Part shown: piece after piece, positions 42,743 to 51,137 of the stretch | How positions within the stretch are numbered: the first letter of the stretch is position 1 | Layout of the letters: every line of letters begins with the position of its first letter | From: Rhodoferax aquaticus | GTDB lineage: Bacteria > Pseudomonadota > Gammaproteobacteria > Burkholderiales > Burkholderiaceae_C | Assembly (NCBI RefSeq): GCF_006974105.1 | Contig: NZ_CP036282.1 | Location: 1,054,001 to 1,118,000 of the forward strand | Length of the DNA: 64,000 nucleotides | Direction: 5' to 3' | Translations under genes and position numbers: made by a program | Notes under the pieces: generated by a model | The model's input: only the letters and a program-made list of their open reading frames with translations | The model's database searches: none | What the model was told of the DNA's origin: nothing

Positions 42743-44820
42743 GGGGCAGGATTATCGTTGCTGGTTTCAGGGTTTTCGTTTACATCTACCGCAATGGCGA
42801 TGGGGCCAGCGACTTCGTCGTCTTCGTCCCCAGCGGCGTCTAGATCTTGCTCGGCGGTGGCCACGGGGCTGTCCAAGCGTTCGATCACTGTGCCGTTCAC
42901 GTCCAGCGTAATCAGGTCCATTTCGCCTAGCTTCACGCGTACCCGCGCGCCGCGCGGCAGGCCTTGCGCACCCAAGACCGGCAGCACCAAGGGAATGTCG
43001 TCTGCCCGCACCATATTGTCTTTGAACACACTGGCGGTGAGCTCGGTGATGCCGTTTTGCTGCACGTACTGCAGGGTCCAAAAGCGCTCCATAGCGCCTT
43101 GGTAGCCGTTGTAGGCGCTGTAGGCCGCGTCAAAACTGGAAATGATGGAAAACAGCTCCGCATCTTTGGGCTTGAACGGGGCTGCCAATGCAGCAGTTTT
43201 GCCGTGGCGCGCGCACGCAATGATTTGCCATTGGTTGACCAAATCGGTATAGCGGCGTAGCGGTGAGGTACTCCAGGCGTAGCTTTTGACGCCAATACCT
43301 GCGTGCGGCAGGGCTTTGGTGCCCATGCGCACCTTGACGCCGGGCGCCAAAGAGGCCTGGCTGCGGTAGATGCCGGGCACACCCAGTTCACCCAACCAAC
43401 TGCCCCAGGTGCTGTTGGCCAGAATCATGGCCTCGGCCACCATCAAGTCCAGCGGCGCACCGCGTTGGCGGGTGGTGATTTGCACGGGCTCGTGGCCTTG
43501 GGGCTCGGTGCCAGCCTCGTAGTCCGCTTCACGGACCAAGCGGAAGTTGTAGTCGGGGCGATTAAAAGTTTCGGGCTTGCCACGCACCACTTCGCGCTTG
43601 GCTTTGAGGTTCTTTGCCAGGTGGTATAAAAACGATAGCTGTTCACGCAGTGCTGGTAAGGGCTGTGGCGTGTTTTCATGCTCAAAACCCGCATCTTCCA
43701 GCCACGCGCTGGTGACCACGGTGTCGAGCTGGTCATGGCGCAGGTTGTGGGCGATGTGCACGCGCTCTAGCTTGGTTTCGCTGCCCAGAATGTCGAGTGT
43801 GGCTTCGTCAAAGCGCACATAGAGCGACACCGCAGGGCAATCGCGCCCTTCTTGCAGTGTGTAGTTTTGCACCACCGCATCCGGCAGCATGGTGACCTTG
43901 TAGCCCGGCATATAGACCGTGCTCAGGCGGCCTCGGCCCACCTGGTCTACCGCGCTGCCCGGCGCAATGGCCAGCGCTGGTGCTGCAATGTGGATACCGA
44001 CGGTGACTTGGCCGGTGCCCAAGCCTTGCACGGACAGGGCATCGTCAATTTCTGTGGTGGCCGAGTCATCGATGGAATAGGCCTGCGCGGGAGACAGGGG
44101 CAAATCGTCTGTAATTTGCGGTGCTTCCAAACTGGCTGAGAAGCCGGTGCCTTTGGGGAAGTTCTCCAGCAAAAAACGTTTCCAGTGAAACTGGTACGGC
44201 GAGCTGATGGCGCCTGCCTTTTGTAGCAGCTCCAAGGGAGCGGTGTGGGTGGCCCGAGAGGCATCCACCACGGCTTTGTACTCAGGTGCGTTCTTGTCTG
44301 GCTTGAACAGAATTTTGTAGAGCTGCTCTTTGATGGGCTCAGGGCAGGTACCAGCGCCTAACTCGGCCGCCCACTGGGCGATTTGCGCGGTGATTTGCTT
44401 TTTCTTTTCAATAGCAGCCAGGGCTTGGGCCAAAATTTCGGCGGAAGCCTTTTTGAAGCGCCCTTTGCCAGCACGGCGGAAATAGTGGGGCGAGTCGTAG
44501 AGACGAAAAAGCGCACCCGCCTGTTGCTCAAGGCTGGCCTGCGCTGAAAAGTAGTCACGCGCTAGGTCTGCAAAGCCAAATTCCTCATCTGGCGCAAACT
44601 CCCATGCCATGTCGAGTTCAATGCTTAGGCCGATCGCTTGTGCGCTCGCCATCATTTGGGCGGGCGAGGGTTTCTCAAATTTCAGCAGGATGTTGGCGCC
44701 CTTGACCTTGACGCGCTTGCCGCTGTCCAACTCCACCTGTGCAGAAGATTCCGCTTCTGACAGTACCCGACCGGCCATGAATTTTCCGGCTTCTTCAAAC
44801 AATAAAAACATAGGCGGCAT
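42739..44820 (-). CDS. RNase II/RNB-domain ribonuclease
   Basis: About 693 residues from an ATG at 44820 (MPPMFLLFEEAGKF); the ATG at 44811 or a GTG at 44862 are alternatives. The RNB catalytic domain begins near residue 260 with AYSIDDSATTEIDDAL, supplying the metal-binding Asp cluster, then VTVGIHIAAPA and RGRLSTVYMPGYKVTMLPD. A late MVAEAMILANSTWG and AWSTSPLRRYTDLVNQWQI (the RNase II/R signature) are followed by a short S1-like end. It is a 3'-5' exonuclease. It lacks the large basic C-terminus of RNase R. First gene of the operon with tonB-type and mtgA. Confidence 0.88.
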   Translation of the reverse strand: MPPMFLLFEEAGKFMAGRVLSEAESSAQVELDSGKRVKVKGANILLKFEKPSPAQMMASAQAIGLSIELDMAWEFAPDEEFGFADLARDYFSAQASLEQQAGALFRLYDSPHYFRRAGKGRFKKASAEILAQALAAIEKKKQITAQIAQWAAELGAGTCPEPIKEQLYKILFKPDKNAPEYKAVVDASRATHTAPLELLQKAGAISSPYQFHWKRFLLENFPKGTGFSASLEAPQITDDLPLSPAQAYSIDDSATTEIDDALSVQGLGTGQVTVGIHIAAPALAIAPGSAVDQVGRGRLSTVYMPGYKVTMLPDAVVQNYTLQEGRDCPAVSLYVRFDEATLDILGSETKLERVHIAHNLRHDQLDTVVTSAWLEDAGFEHENTPQPLPALREQLSFLYHLAKNLKAKREVVRGKPETFNRPDYNFRLVREADYEAGTEPQGHEPVQITTRQRGAPLDLMVAEAMILANSTWGSWLGELGVPGIYRSQASLAPGVKVRMGTKALPHAGIGVKSYAWSTSPLRRYTDLVNQWQIIACARHGKTAALAAPFKPKDAELFSIISSFDAAYSAYNGYQGAMERFWTLQYVQQNGITELTASVFKDNMVRADDIPLVLPVLGAQGLPRGARVRVKLGEMDLITLDVNGTVIERLDSPVATAEQDLDAAGDEDDEVAGPIAIAVDVNENPETSNDNPAP

Positions 44821-44900
44821 TGTCCCAGTAAATTTGAGTGCCCATTCATTAGGCAGTTTCACTTCGCTTGTTCTGGGGGGGGGACTTGGGTTGAAAGGCC

Positions 44901-45515
44901 TTAAGCGAGCTGCAAAAAGTCCATCACTGCGTCGATATGCGTATCAAAGTCACTGAGCGCGTGGTCACTCTCATCAAGCAAACGTAGGTGGCTAGCGCTG
45001 TATCTGTTGTGCATTTCACGCCAATCGAGCAGTTCATCGCCTTTGGCAATGACGGCCATATAGCGCTCGGGCTGACTAAGGGGGCCACACTGCAGGTCAC
45101 TCAGTTCTTGCACGTACTCAGGTGCAAAGTAAAAGTGGGCTGCCGGGTCATGCCAGCTGGTTTGTTCGCCAATGTACTTCTCTAAATCCCGTGACGGACT
45201 GACGGCAGGATTCAGCACCACCGCCGTGCACCCCAAGGTTTCCGCCACGTAGGTAGCGTAAAAGCCACCGAGTGATGAACCGACAACTGCCATCTGCCGC
45301 ACAGGCCAGTTTTGGATGGCTGTGCGCACCAAGGCCATGGCAGCCTTGGGAGAGGGCGGCAATTGGGGACAAAGCCAGCGCACTTGAGGATGGTGCTGCG
45401 CAACGTAGTGGGCCACCATGCGTGCCTTGTGTGACTGAGGAGATGACCTAAACCCATGCAGGTACAGCAAATGGGTGGTTTGCAGGGGACTTTCGGCGGG
45501 GGGAGTCGTGGTCAT
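44901..45515 (-). CDS. YqiA/YcfP-like esterase
   Basis: A 204-residue alpha/beta hydrolase. LLYLHGFRSSPQSHKARM is the typical opening of the UPF0227/YqiA group, VVGSSLGGFYATYVAETLG carries the nucleophilic Ser in GSSLGG (about residue 90), and LDESDHALSDF supplies the late His. The length is right for the family. In E. coli, YqiA is a CoA-thioesterase/esterase of unclear role. It is divergent from rodA. Confidence 0.85.
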   Translation of the reverse strand: MTTTPPAESPLQTTHLLYLHGFRSSPQSHKARMVAHYVAQHHPQVRWLCPQLPPSPKAAMALVRTAIQNWPVRQMAVVGSSLGGFYATYVAETLGCTAVVLNPAVSPSRDLEKYIGEQTSWHDPAAHFYFAPEYVQELSDLQCGPLSQPERYMAVIAKGDELLDWREMHNRYSASHLRLLDESDHALSDFDTHIDAVMDFLQLA

Positions 45516-45574
45516 GCAGGCTTGGGGGCGTTGGGGTGATGGTCTGCATGATAGTTGGCTGGATAATCCTTACC

Positions 45575-46726
45575 ATGGCGCAATTTGGAAAACCCTCTCT
45601 CAGGCATCGAGTCTTACCCTGGTTTGCAGGCTTTGACGGCCCTTTGGCGTTTGCCGTCTTTGTTTTGGCTTGCGCGGGCATGCTCATCATGTACTCGTCG
45701 GGCTATGACCATGGAACCCGGTTTCAGGACCATGGCCGCAATATGCTGATTGCCGCCACCATCATGTTTGTGGTGGCGCAAGTTCCGCCCCAGCGGCTGA
45801 TGGCCTTGGCGGTACCTTTGTATGTATTTGGCGTGACGCTCTTAATTGCGGTTGCCGTGTTCGGTATCACTAAGAAGGGGGCCAAGCGCTGGCTGAACGT
45901 CGGGGTGGTGATTCAGCCCAGTGAAGTTTTGAAAATTGCTATGCCTTTGATGCTGGCATGGTGGTTCCAGAAGCGCGAAGGGCATTTACGGCCTTTGGAC
46001 TTTGTGGTGGCAGGGGTTTTGCTGATGGTGCCGGTCGGGCTCATCATGAAGCAGCCTGACTTGGGTACTTCTTTATTGGTCCTCATTGCGGGCTTGTCGG
46101 TGCTGTACTTTGCGGGCATGAGCTGGGCACTGATCGTGCCACCCGTGTTGATTGGTGTCATAGGCGTTGCGCTGCTGGTCGTTTTTGAGCCGTCTTTGTG
46201 TGCAGACGGTAATCGATGGCCGGTGCTGCATGACTACCAGCAACAACGCATTTGTACGCTCTTGGACCCTAGTCGTGACCCTTTAGGTAAAGGGTTTCAC
46301 ATTATTCAAGGAATGATTGCGATTGGTTCGGGAGGCGTGTTTGGCATGGGCTTTATGAAAGGCACCCAAACCCACTTGGAGTTCATTCCAGAGCGCACCA
46401 CCGATTTCATTTTTGCAGCCTATTCTGAAGAGTTTGGGCTGATTGGGACGCTGTTTCTCATTGTGGCTTTTGTGTTTCTCATCTTGCGTGGCTTGGCGAT
46501 TGCCTTGGAGGCTCCCTCGCTGTTTTCACGGCTTTTGGCCGGCAGTGTGACGATGATTTTCTTCGCATACGCCTTTGTGAATATGGGTATGGTGAGCGGC
46601 ATTTTGCCGGTGGTGGGGGTGCCTCTCCCTTTTATCAGTTATGGCGGCACTGCGATGGTGACGCTCGGACTGGCGGTAGGCATTTTGATGGCCATTTCTA
46701 ACGCAAAACGCTTGGTGCAGTCCTAA
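45575..46726 (+). CDS. rodA: Rod-shape SEDS glycosyltransferase RodA
   Basis: About 383 residues from the ATG at 45575 (MAQFGKPSL); an earlier ATG at 45536 is open. Ten or so membrane segments carry SEDS motifs: KKGAKRWLNVGVVIQPSEVLKIAMPL and QPDLGTSLLVL, the long loop DYQQQRICTLLDPSRDPLGKGFHIIQG, GGVFGMGFMKGTQTHLEFIPERTTDFIFA with the catalytic Asp region, and GVPLPFISYGGTAMV. RodA polymerises glycan for cell elongation with PBP2. Its usual neighbour mrdA is not in the window. Confidence 0.93.
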   Translation: MAQFGKPSLRHRVLPWFAGFDGPLAFAVFVLACAGMLIMYSSGYDHGTRFQDHGRNMLIAATIMFVVAQVPPQRLMALAVPLYVFGVTLLIAVAVFGITKKGAKRWLNVGVVIQPSEVLKIAMPLMLAWWFQKREGHLRPLDFVVAGVLLMVPVGLIMKQPDLGTSLLVLIAGLSVLYFAGMSWALIVPPVLIGVIGVALLVVFEPSLCADGNRWPVLHDYQQQRICTLLDPSRDPLGKGFHIIQGMIAIGSGGVFGMGFMKGTQTHLEFIPERTTDFIFAAYSEEFGLIGTLFLIVAFVFLILRGLAIALEAPSLFSRLLAGSVTMIFFAYAFVNMGMVSGILPVVGVPLPFISYGGTAMVTLGLAVGILMAISNAKRLVQS

Positions 46727-46798
46727 AACCGCACGGCAGGGCTGCCTTCTGTGCGCAGCTATTGCACGCGAATGCGACGCGGGGCCTAAAATGTCCCC

Positions 46799-48259
46799 AT
46801 GATCTCTCGCGAACCTACTATCGAACGTTTGGCCGTAGCCAAGTCCCTGCTGTTGACGCCTTTTGGATTGGACGAGTCGCACTTGACCCGTGCATTGCAA
46901 GAGATCAAAGCCCACCAAGTCGACGATGCTGACTTGTACTTTCAATACACCCGCTCAGAGGGCTGGAGTTTGGAAGAAGGGATAGTCAAGACTGGGTCTT
47001 TCAGCATTGACCAAGGTGTAGGCGTGCGAGCCGTGAGCGGCGAGAAAACTGCGTTTGCTTATTCCGACGACATTTCGGAGGCCTCACTCTTGGATGCAGC
47101 CCGTACGGTGCGTTCTATCTCGGCTGTGGCGCAATCTAAACGCACCAAAATTGTGGCTTCTAAAATTGCGAAGAGTCGCAAGCTCTATCCAGGTGTCGAT
47201 CCGATAGCGAGCATGGACAGCACCACCAAAGTGGAACTCTTGGGCAAGGTGGAACGCCTGGCCCGCGCCAAAGATCCACGGGTTGCCCAAGTGATGGCCG
47301 GCTTAGCCAGCGAGTACGACGTGGTGATGGTGGCACGCGCAGATGGCACTTTGGCGGCCGATGTGCGTCCTTTGGTGCGCTTGTCTGTCACGGTCATCGC
47401 CGAGCAAAAGGGCCGCCGGGAAGTGGGCTCCAGTGGTGGGGGAGGCCGATTTGGCTTGGCCTATTTTGACGATGCCCAGATCGAAGAGTATGTGAACCAA
47501 GCCGTACATGCGGCCTTGACCAACCTGGAAGCCCGCCCGGCCCCTGCGGGTGAGATGACGGTAGTCCTTGGTGCTGGCTGGCCTGGCATTTTGTTGCATG
47601 AGGCGATTGGCCATGGCTTGGAGGGCGACTTCAACCGCAAGGGCAGCAGTGCCTTTAGTGGCCGCATTGGCCAGCGCGTGGCCGCCAAGGGAGTCACCGT
47701 GCTGGACGATGGAACGATTGCGGACCGCCGCGGCTCACTCAATGTGGACGATGAAGGCAACCCTAGCCAGCGCAACGTACTCATTGAAGACGGCATTTTG
47801 AAAGGCTATATCCAAGACAGCATGAATGCGCGCTTGATGGGAGTTGCCCCCACGGGTAATGGCCGACGCGAAAGCTATGCCCATGTTCCCATGCCACGCA
47901 TGACCAACACCTATATGTTGGGTGGCGATAAAGATCCCCAAGAAATTGTTAAGAGCATCAAAAAAGGCTTGTATGCCACCAATTTCGGTGGCGGACAGGT
48001 GGACATTACGAGCGGTAAGTTTGTGTTCTCCGCGAGTGAGGCGTATTGGGTAGAAAACGGGAAGATTTTGTACCCCGTCAAAGGCGCAACGATTGTGGGC
48101 AGTGGTCCTGAGTGCCTCAAGCGTGTCAGCATGATTGGCAATGACATGAAGCTCGACAGCGGTGTGGGGACATGTGGCAAAGAAGGCCAAAGCGTGCCCG
48201 TTGGCGTGGGCCAACCAACTCTACGAATTGATGGCCTTACTGTCGGGGGAACCGCCTGA
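46799..48259 (+). CDS. tldD: Metalloprotease TldD
   Basis: A 486-residue zinc protease that with TldE/PmbA degrades unfolded peptides and processes some microcin-like precursors. ILLHEAIGHGLEGDFNRKGSSAFSGRIG carries the HExxxH motif (about residue 265). The C-terminal domain has DITSGKFVFSASEAYWVENGKILYPVKGATIVG. Start and length match the family. No tldE or pmbA gene is in the window. Its end is 26 bases before the aroG leader ORF. Confidence 0.95.
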   Translation: MISREPTIERLAVAKSLLLTPFGLDESHLTRALQEIKAHQVDDADLYFQYTRSEGWSLEEGIVKTGSFSIDQGVGVRAVSGEKTAFAYSDDISEASLLDAARTVRSISAVAQSKRTKIVASKIAKSRKLYPGVDPIASMDSTTKVELLGKVERLARAKDPRVAQVMAGLASEYDVVMVARADGTLAADVRPLVRLSVTVIAEQKGRREVGSSGGGGRFGLAYFDDAQIEEYVNQAVHAALTNLEARPAPAGEMTVVLGAGWPGILLHEAIGHGLEGDFNRKGSSAFSGRIGQRVAAKGVTVLDDGTIADRRGSLNVDDEGNPSQRNVLIEDGILKGYIQDSMNARLMGVAPTGNGRRESYAHVPMPRMTNTYMLGGDKDPQEIVKSIKKGLYATNFGGGQVDITSGKFVFSASEAYWVENGKILYPVKGATIVGSGPECLKRVSMIGNDMKLDSGVGTCGKEGQSVPVGVGQPTLRIDGLTVGGTA

Positions 48260-48269
48260 CGCTGCGCTG

Positions 48270-48278
48270 TGGTACAGT
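48270..48278 (+). promoter_or_regulatory. Candidate extended -10 promoter of aroG leader
   Basis: TGGTACAGT fits the extended -10 form TGnTATAAT. No good -35 lies 16-18 bases upstream. A start about seven bases after it would fall at the leader ATG itself (48286), so the leader ORF might be translated without an upstream untranslated region. This is weak evidence. Confidence 0.35.
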
Positions 48279-48285
48279 GATCGCT

Positions 48286-48354
48286 ATGAATTTGTCTCGT
48301 TTTTTCTTTAGCTACTTTTGGTTCTCAAGCGCTTTCGGCGGTAGAGAGATCTAA
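48286..48354 (+). CDS. Phe-rich attenuator leader peptide of aroG
   Basis: A 22-codon ORF with ATG at 48286 and TAA at 48352-48354. It encodes MNLSR, then FFFSYFWF within the first half, and a further Phe at residue 17: six Phe, one Tyr and one Trp, eight aromatic residues of 22. A terminator starts 30 bases after the stop, and the last sense codons (CGGCGGT, 48336-48342) are complementary to the left arm of that terminator. This is the structure of an amino-acid attenuator responding to charged tRNA-Phe (and perhaps tRNA-Tyr/Trp). The next gene, aroG, makes the first intermediate of aromatic amino acid synthesis. No Shine-Dalgarno is seen. Confidence 0.82.
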   Translation: MNLSRFFFSYFWFSSAFGGREI

Positions 48355-48384
48355 ACGTACCTAGAAACAGCGTACAGATCCTTC

Positions 48385-48417
48385 AAAAACCGCCGGCACC
48401 ACCGGCGGTTTTTTTTT
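48385..48417 (+). terminator. Attenuator terminator upstream of aroG
   Basis: Seven GC pairs (CCGCCGG/CCGGCGG) around a CACCA loop, extended by five A-T pairs and followed by nine T residues, 40 bases before the aroG start. It is a strong intrinsic terminator placed before, not after, a gene. Its left arm (ACCGCCG, 48389-48395) can alternatively pair with CGGCGGT at 48336-48342 in the leader ORF. Confidence 0.92.
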
Positions 48418-48456
48418 GCTTTTCCGACTTTATTTCAACGACTTAGGAGCCTCACG

Positions 48457-49596
48457 ATGAATGCAAAAACCACTGTAGCCGGCACCGATGCCTGGTATGC
48501 GAACACCTCGACGCATCCCTCCGACCGCACCAGCAAAACTGACGACGAACGCATCAAGGACATCACCGTGCTGCCACCTCCTGAGCATCTCATTCGCTTC
48601 TTTCCTATCCGTGGCACCGCCATCGAGAGTTTGATCAGCAAGACACGTCGCAATATCCACGACATCATGGCGGGCAAGAATGACCGCCTGCTGGTGATCA
48701 TTGGGCCTTGCTCCATCCATGACCCAGCGGCTGCCCTGCATTACGCTAAAGAGCTGCTGGTGCAGCGTGAGAAGTACGCGGACACTTTAGAAATTGTGAT
48801 GCGTGTTTACTTCGAGAAGCCGCGCACCACCGTGGGCTGGAAGGGCCTGATCAATGACCCCTATTTGGACGAAACCTTCCGCATTGATGAAGGCCTGCGT
48901 ATTGCGCGCCAGCTGCTCATCGAAATTAACCGCTTAGGTTTGCCCGCAGGCAGTGAGTTTTTGGATGTAATTTCTCCCCAGTACCTTGGCGATTTGATCT
49001 CCTGGGGGGCTATCGGCGCTCGCACTACCGAGAGCCAGGTGCACCGTGAGCTGGCCTCTGGTTTGTCGGCCCCCATTGGCTTCAAAAACGGGACGGACGG
49101 CAACATCAAAATCGCTACCGACGCGATTCAAGCTGCAGCGGGCGGTCACCATTTCTTGTCCGTGCACAAAAACGGCCAAGTGGCCATTGTGCAAACTAAC
49201 GGCAACCCGGACTGCCACGTCATTTTGCGTGGTGGCAAAGCCCCTAACTACGACGCGCAGAGTGTTGCTGCCGCTTGCGCCGATTTGGAGAAAGCCAAAT
49301 TGGCACCCTCACTGATGGTGGACTGCAGTCACGCCAATAGTAGTAAGCAACACGAAAAGCAGTTGGAGGTGGCACGCGATATTGGTACCCAAATCTCTGG
49401 CGGATCCAAAAGCATTTTTGGCGTCATGGTGGAGAGCCATCTGCACGCCGGTGCGCAAAAATTCACACCCGGCAAAGACGATGCCTCCAAACTGGAGTAT
49501 GGCAAAAGCATCACCGACGCATGCTTAGGTTGGGGGGACTCGCTGAGCGCCTTGGAGGTGTTGTCGCAAGCGGTATTGGCGCGCCGCGCTTTGTAA
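48457..49596 (+). CDS. aroG: 3-deoxy-7-phosphoheptulonate synthase (class I)
   Basis: A 379-residue DAHP synthase that condenses phosphoenolpyruvate and erythrose-4-phosphate, the first step of the shikimate pathway. Typical motifs: VIIGPCSIHDPAAALHYA, KPRTTVGWKGLINDP, TTESQVHRELASGLSAPIGFKNGTDG, PSLMVDCSHANSSKQHEKQ. This is the E. coli AroF/G/H type (about 350 residues) with an N-terminal extension of about 30 residues. Shine-Dalgarno AGGAG lies 10 bases before the ATG. Expression is predicted to be under a Phe-rich attenuator; allosteric control by Phe or Tyr is also normal for the family. Confidence 0.95.
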   Translation: MNAKTTVAGTDAWYANTSTHPSDRTSKTDDERIKDITVLPPPEHLIRFFPIRGTAIESLISKTRRNIHDIMAGKNDRLLVIIGPCSIHDPAAALHYAKELLVQREKYADTLEIVMRVYFEKPRTTVGWKGLINDPYLDETFRIDEGLRIARQLLIEINRLGLPAGSEFLDVISPQYLGDLISWGAIGARTTESQVHRELASGLSAPIGFKNGTDGNIKIATDAIQAAAGGHHFLSVHKNGQVAIVQTNGNPDCHVILRGGKAPNYDAQSVAAACADLEKAKLAPSLMVDCSHANSSKQHEKQLEVARDIGTQISGGSKSIFGVMVESHLHAGAQKFTPGKDDASKLEYGKSITDACLGWGDSLSALEVLSQAVLARRAL

Positions 49597-49606
49597 ACTT
49601 GCGCTG

Positions 49607-49624
49607 AGGGGCTTTCTCGCCCCT
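49607..49624 (+). terminator. Hairpin after aroG
   Basis: AGGGGC/GCCCCT stem with a TTTCTC loop, 10 bases after the aroG stop, without a clear T-run. It is adjacent to the inverted repeat copy 8. Confidence 0.45.
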
Positions 49625-49664
49625 AGCGCGCGTCCTTATTGCGTAGGTAGCTATATTGTTTGTA
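49618..49664 (-). repeat. Dispersed intergenic repeat, copy 8 (inverted)
   Basis: Read on the minus strand: ACAATATAGCTACC, TACGCAATAAGG, ACGCGCGCTAGGGGC. It lies between the convergent aroG and mpl genes, and its AATAGCT-like element contains the mpl stop codon TAG (49651-49653). Confidence 0.7.
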
Positions 49665-51051
49665 GCGCTAGCTGTAGTTTTTGATGGATGCCACCAAAAC
49701 CGCCGTTGCTCATACACACAATGTGGTCGCCCGCTTGCACATGGGCGAGCACTTGGGCGATGACCTCATCCACGGTGTGCCCTACACATCCTCGCGCGCC
49801 CATGGGGGCTAGGGCTTCGGCGGCGTTCCAATCCAGGCCGCCGCTGTGGCAGAACGCGAGGTCGGCTTCTTCTAGGCTCCACGGCAATTGTGCTTTCATG
49901 GCACCCAGCTTCATGGTGTTGGAGCGGGGCTCAAAGACCGCCAAGATGCGTGCGTTGCCCACTTTGCGCCGCAGCCCGTTGACCGTCGTGCGAATGGCGG
50001 TGGGGTGGTGGGCGAAGTCGTCGTAAATGGTGACAGGTAAGGCTCCCGCACTGGCATCTGCTGCTAGTGTGATGGTGGCGCGAACCTCCATGCGACGCTT
50101 GACGCTACCAAAGCTGCCCAGCGCTTGTGCGGCGACTTCGGCTGCAACGCCCACGTGCTCTGCGGCAGCAATGGCTGCCAGCGCGTTGAGTTGGTTGTGC
50201 ACGCCCGTGAGGCCCCAAGCCACATGAGCAACCACTTTACCTCGCTGCAGCACATCAAACTGGTGGGGTTCACCCACGGCGGAAAAGTCGCTGACTGCCG
50301 TTCCAAAGCTGCGTACCTCGCTCCAGCAGCCTTTGTGCACTACGCGGGCTAAGCTCTCTTCTAGTCCATTGACAACTACCCGACCTTGGCTAGGCACTGT
50401 GCGCACCAAATGGTGAAACTGCCGCTCTATGGCTGCCAAGTCATCAAATATGTCGGCGTGGTCAAACTCTAGGTTGTTGAGCACGGCGGTGCGCGGGCGG
50501 TAGTGGACGAATTTGCTGCGTTTGTCAAAGAAAGCAGTGTCATATTCATCCGCCTCAATCACAAAGGTGTTTCCCTTGCCGATGCGGGCTGAGACCTCGA
50601 AGTTCATGGGCACGCCACCTACCAAAAACCCCGGCGCTAAGCCTGCGCTCTCCAAGATCCAGGCGAGCATGGCGGTGGTGGTGGTTTTTCCGTGTGTACC
50701 TGCAATGGCCAGCACATGGCGACCTTGCAGCACATGCTCTGACAGCCACTGCGGCCCACTGGTGTAGGGCGAGCCGCTGTTCAATATGGCTTCCATCAGT
50801 GGAAATTTTGGCGTGCCATCGGGGTAGTGCACCCGGCTCACCACATTGCCAATGACATACATATCTGGCTTGAGCGCGAGTTGTTCAGCGCCAAAACCTT
50901 CAATGAGCTCAATGCCAAGTGCTCTGAGCTGGTCGCTCATAGGAGGGTAGACCCCAGTGTCGCAACCTGTGACCCGATGCCCCGCTTCACGGGCCAATGC
51001 GGCCAATCCACCCATGAAAGTTCCGCAAATGCCTAAGATATGTATATGCAT
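49651..51051 (-). CDS. mpl: Murein tripeptide ligase
   Basis: A 466-residue Mur-type ligase that attaches the recycled tripeptide L-Ala-gamma-D-Glu-meso-DAP to UDP-MurNAc. MHIHILGICGTFMGGLAALAREAGH opens the Mpl-type N-terminal domain, AIAGTHGKTTTTAMLAWILE is the ATP-binding loop (about residue 117), EADEYDTAFFDKRSKFVHYRP and ILAVFEPRSNTMKLG are also characteristic. It links to ampD, also in this window, in peptidoglycan recycling. Confidence 0.95.
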   Translation of the reverse strand: MHIHILGICGTFMGGLAALAREAGHRVTGCDTGVYPPMSDQLRALGIELIEGFGAEQLALKPDMYVIGNVVSRVHYPDGTPKFPLMEAILNSGSPYTSGPQWLSEHVLQGRHVLAIAGTHGKTTTTAMLAWILESAGLAPGFLVGGVPMNFEVSARIGKGNTFVIEADEYDTAFFDKRSKFVHYRPRTAVLNNLEFDHADIFDDLAAIERQFHHLVRTVPSQGRVVVNGLEESLARVVHKGCWSEVRSFGTAVSDFSAVGEPHQFDVLQRGKVVAHVAWGLTGVHNQLNALAAIAAAEHVGVAAEVAAQALGSFGSVKRRMEVRATITLAADASAGALPVTIYDDFAHHPTAIRTTVNGLRRKVGNARILAVFEPRSNTMKLGAMKAQLPWSLEEADLAFCHSGGLDWNAAEALAPMGARGCVGHTVDEVIAQVLAHVQAGDHIVCMSNGGFGGIHQKLQLALQTI

Positions 51052-51137
51052 CCAGAGATTTTAATAGGCATCATTTTTGACACCTCCGCAAAGCCGTTCG
51101 GGCGCTAGGCCATCTGGGGCGGGTGCAAAATAGGAGC

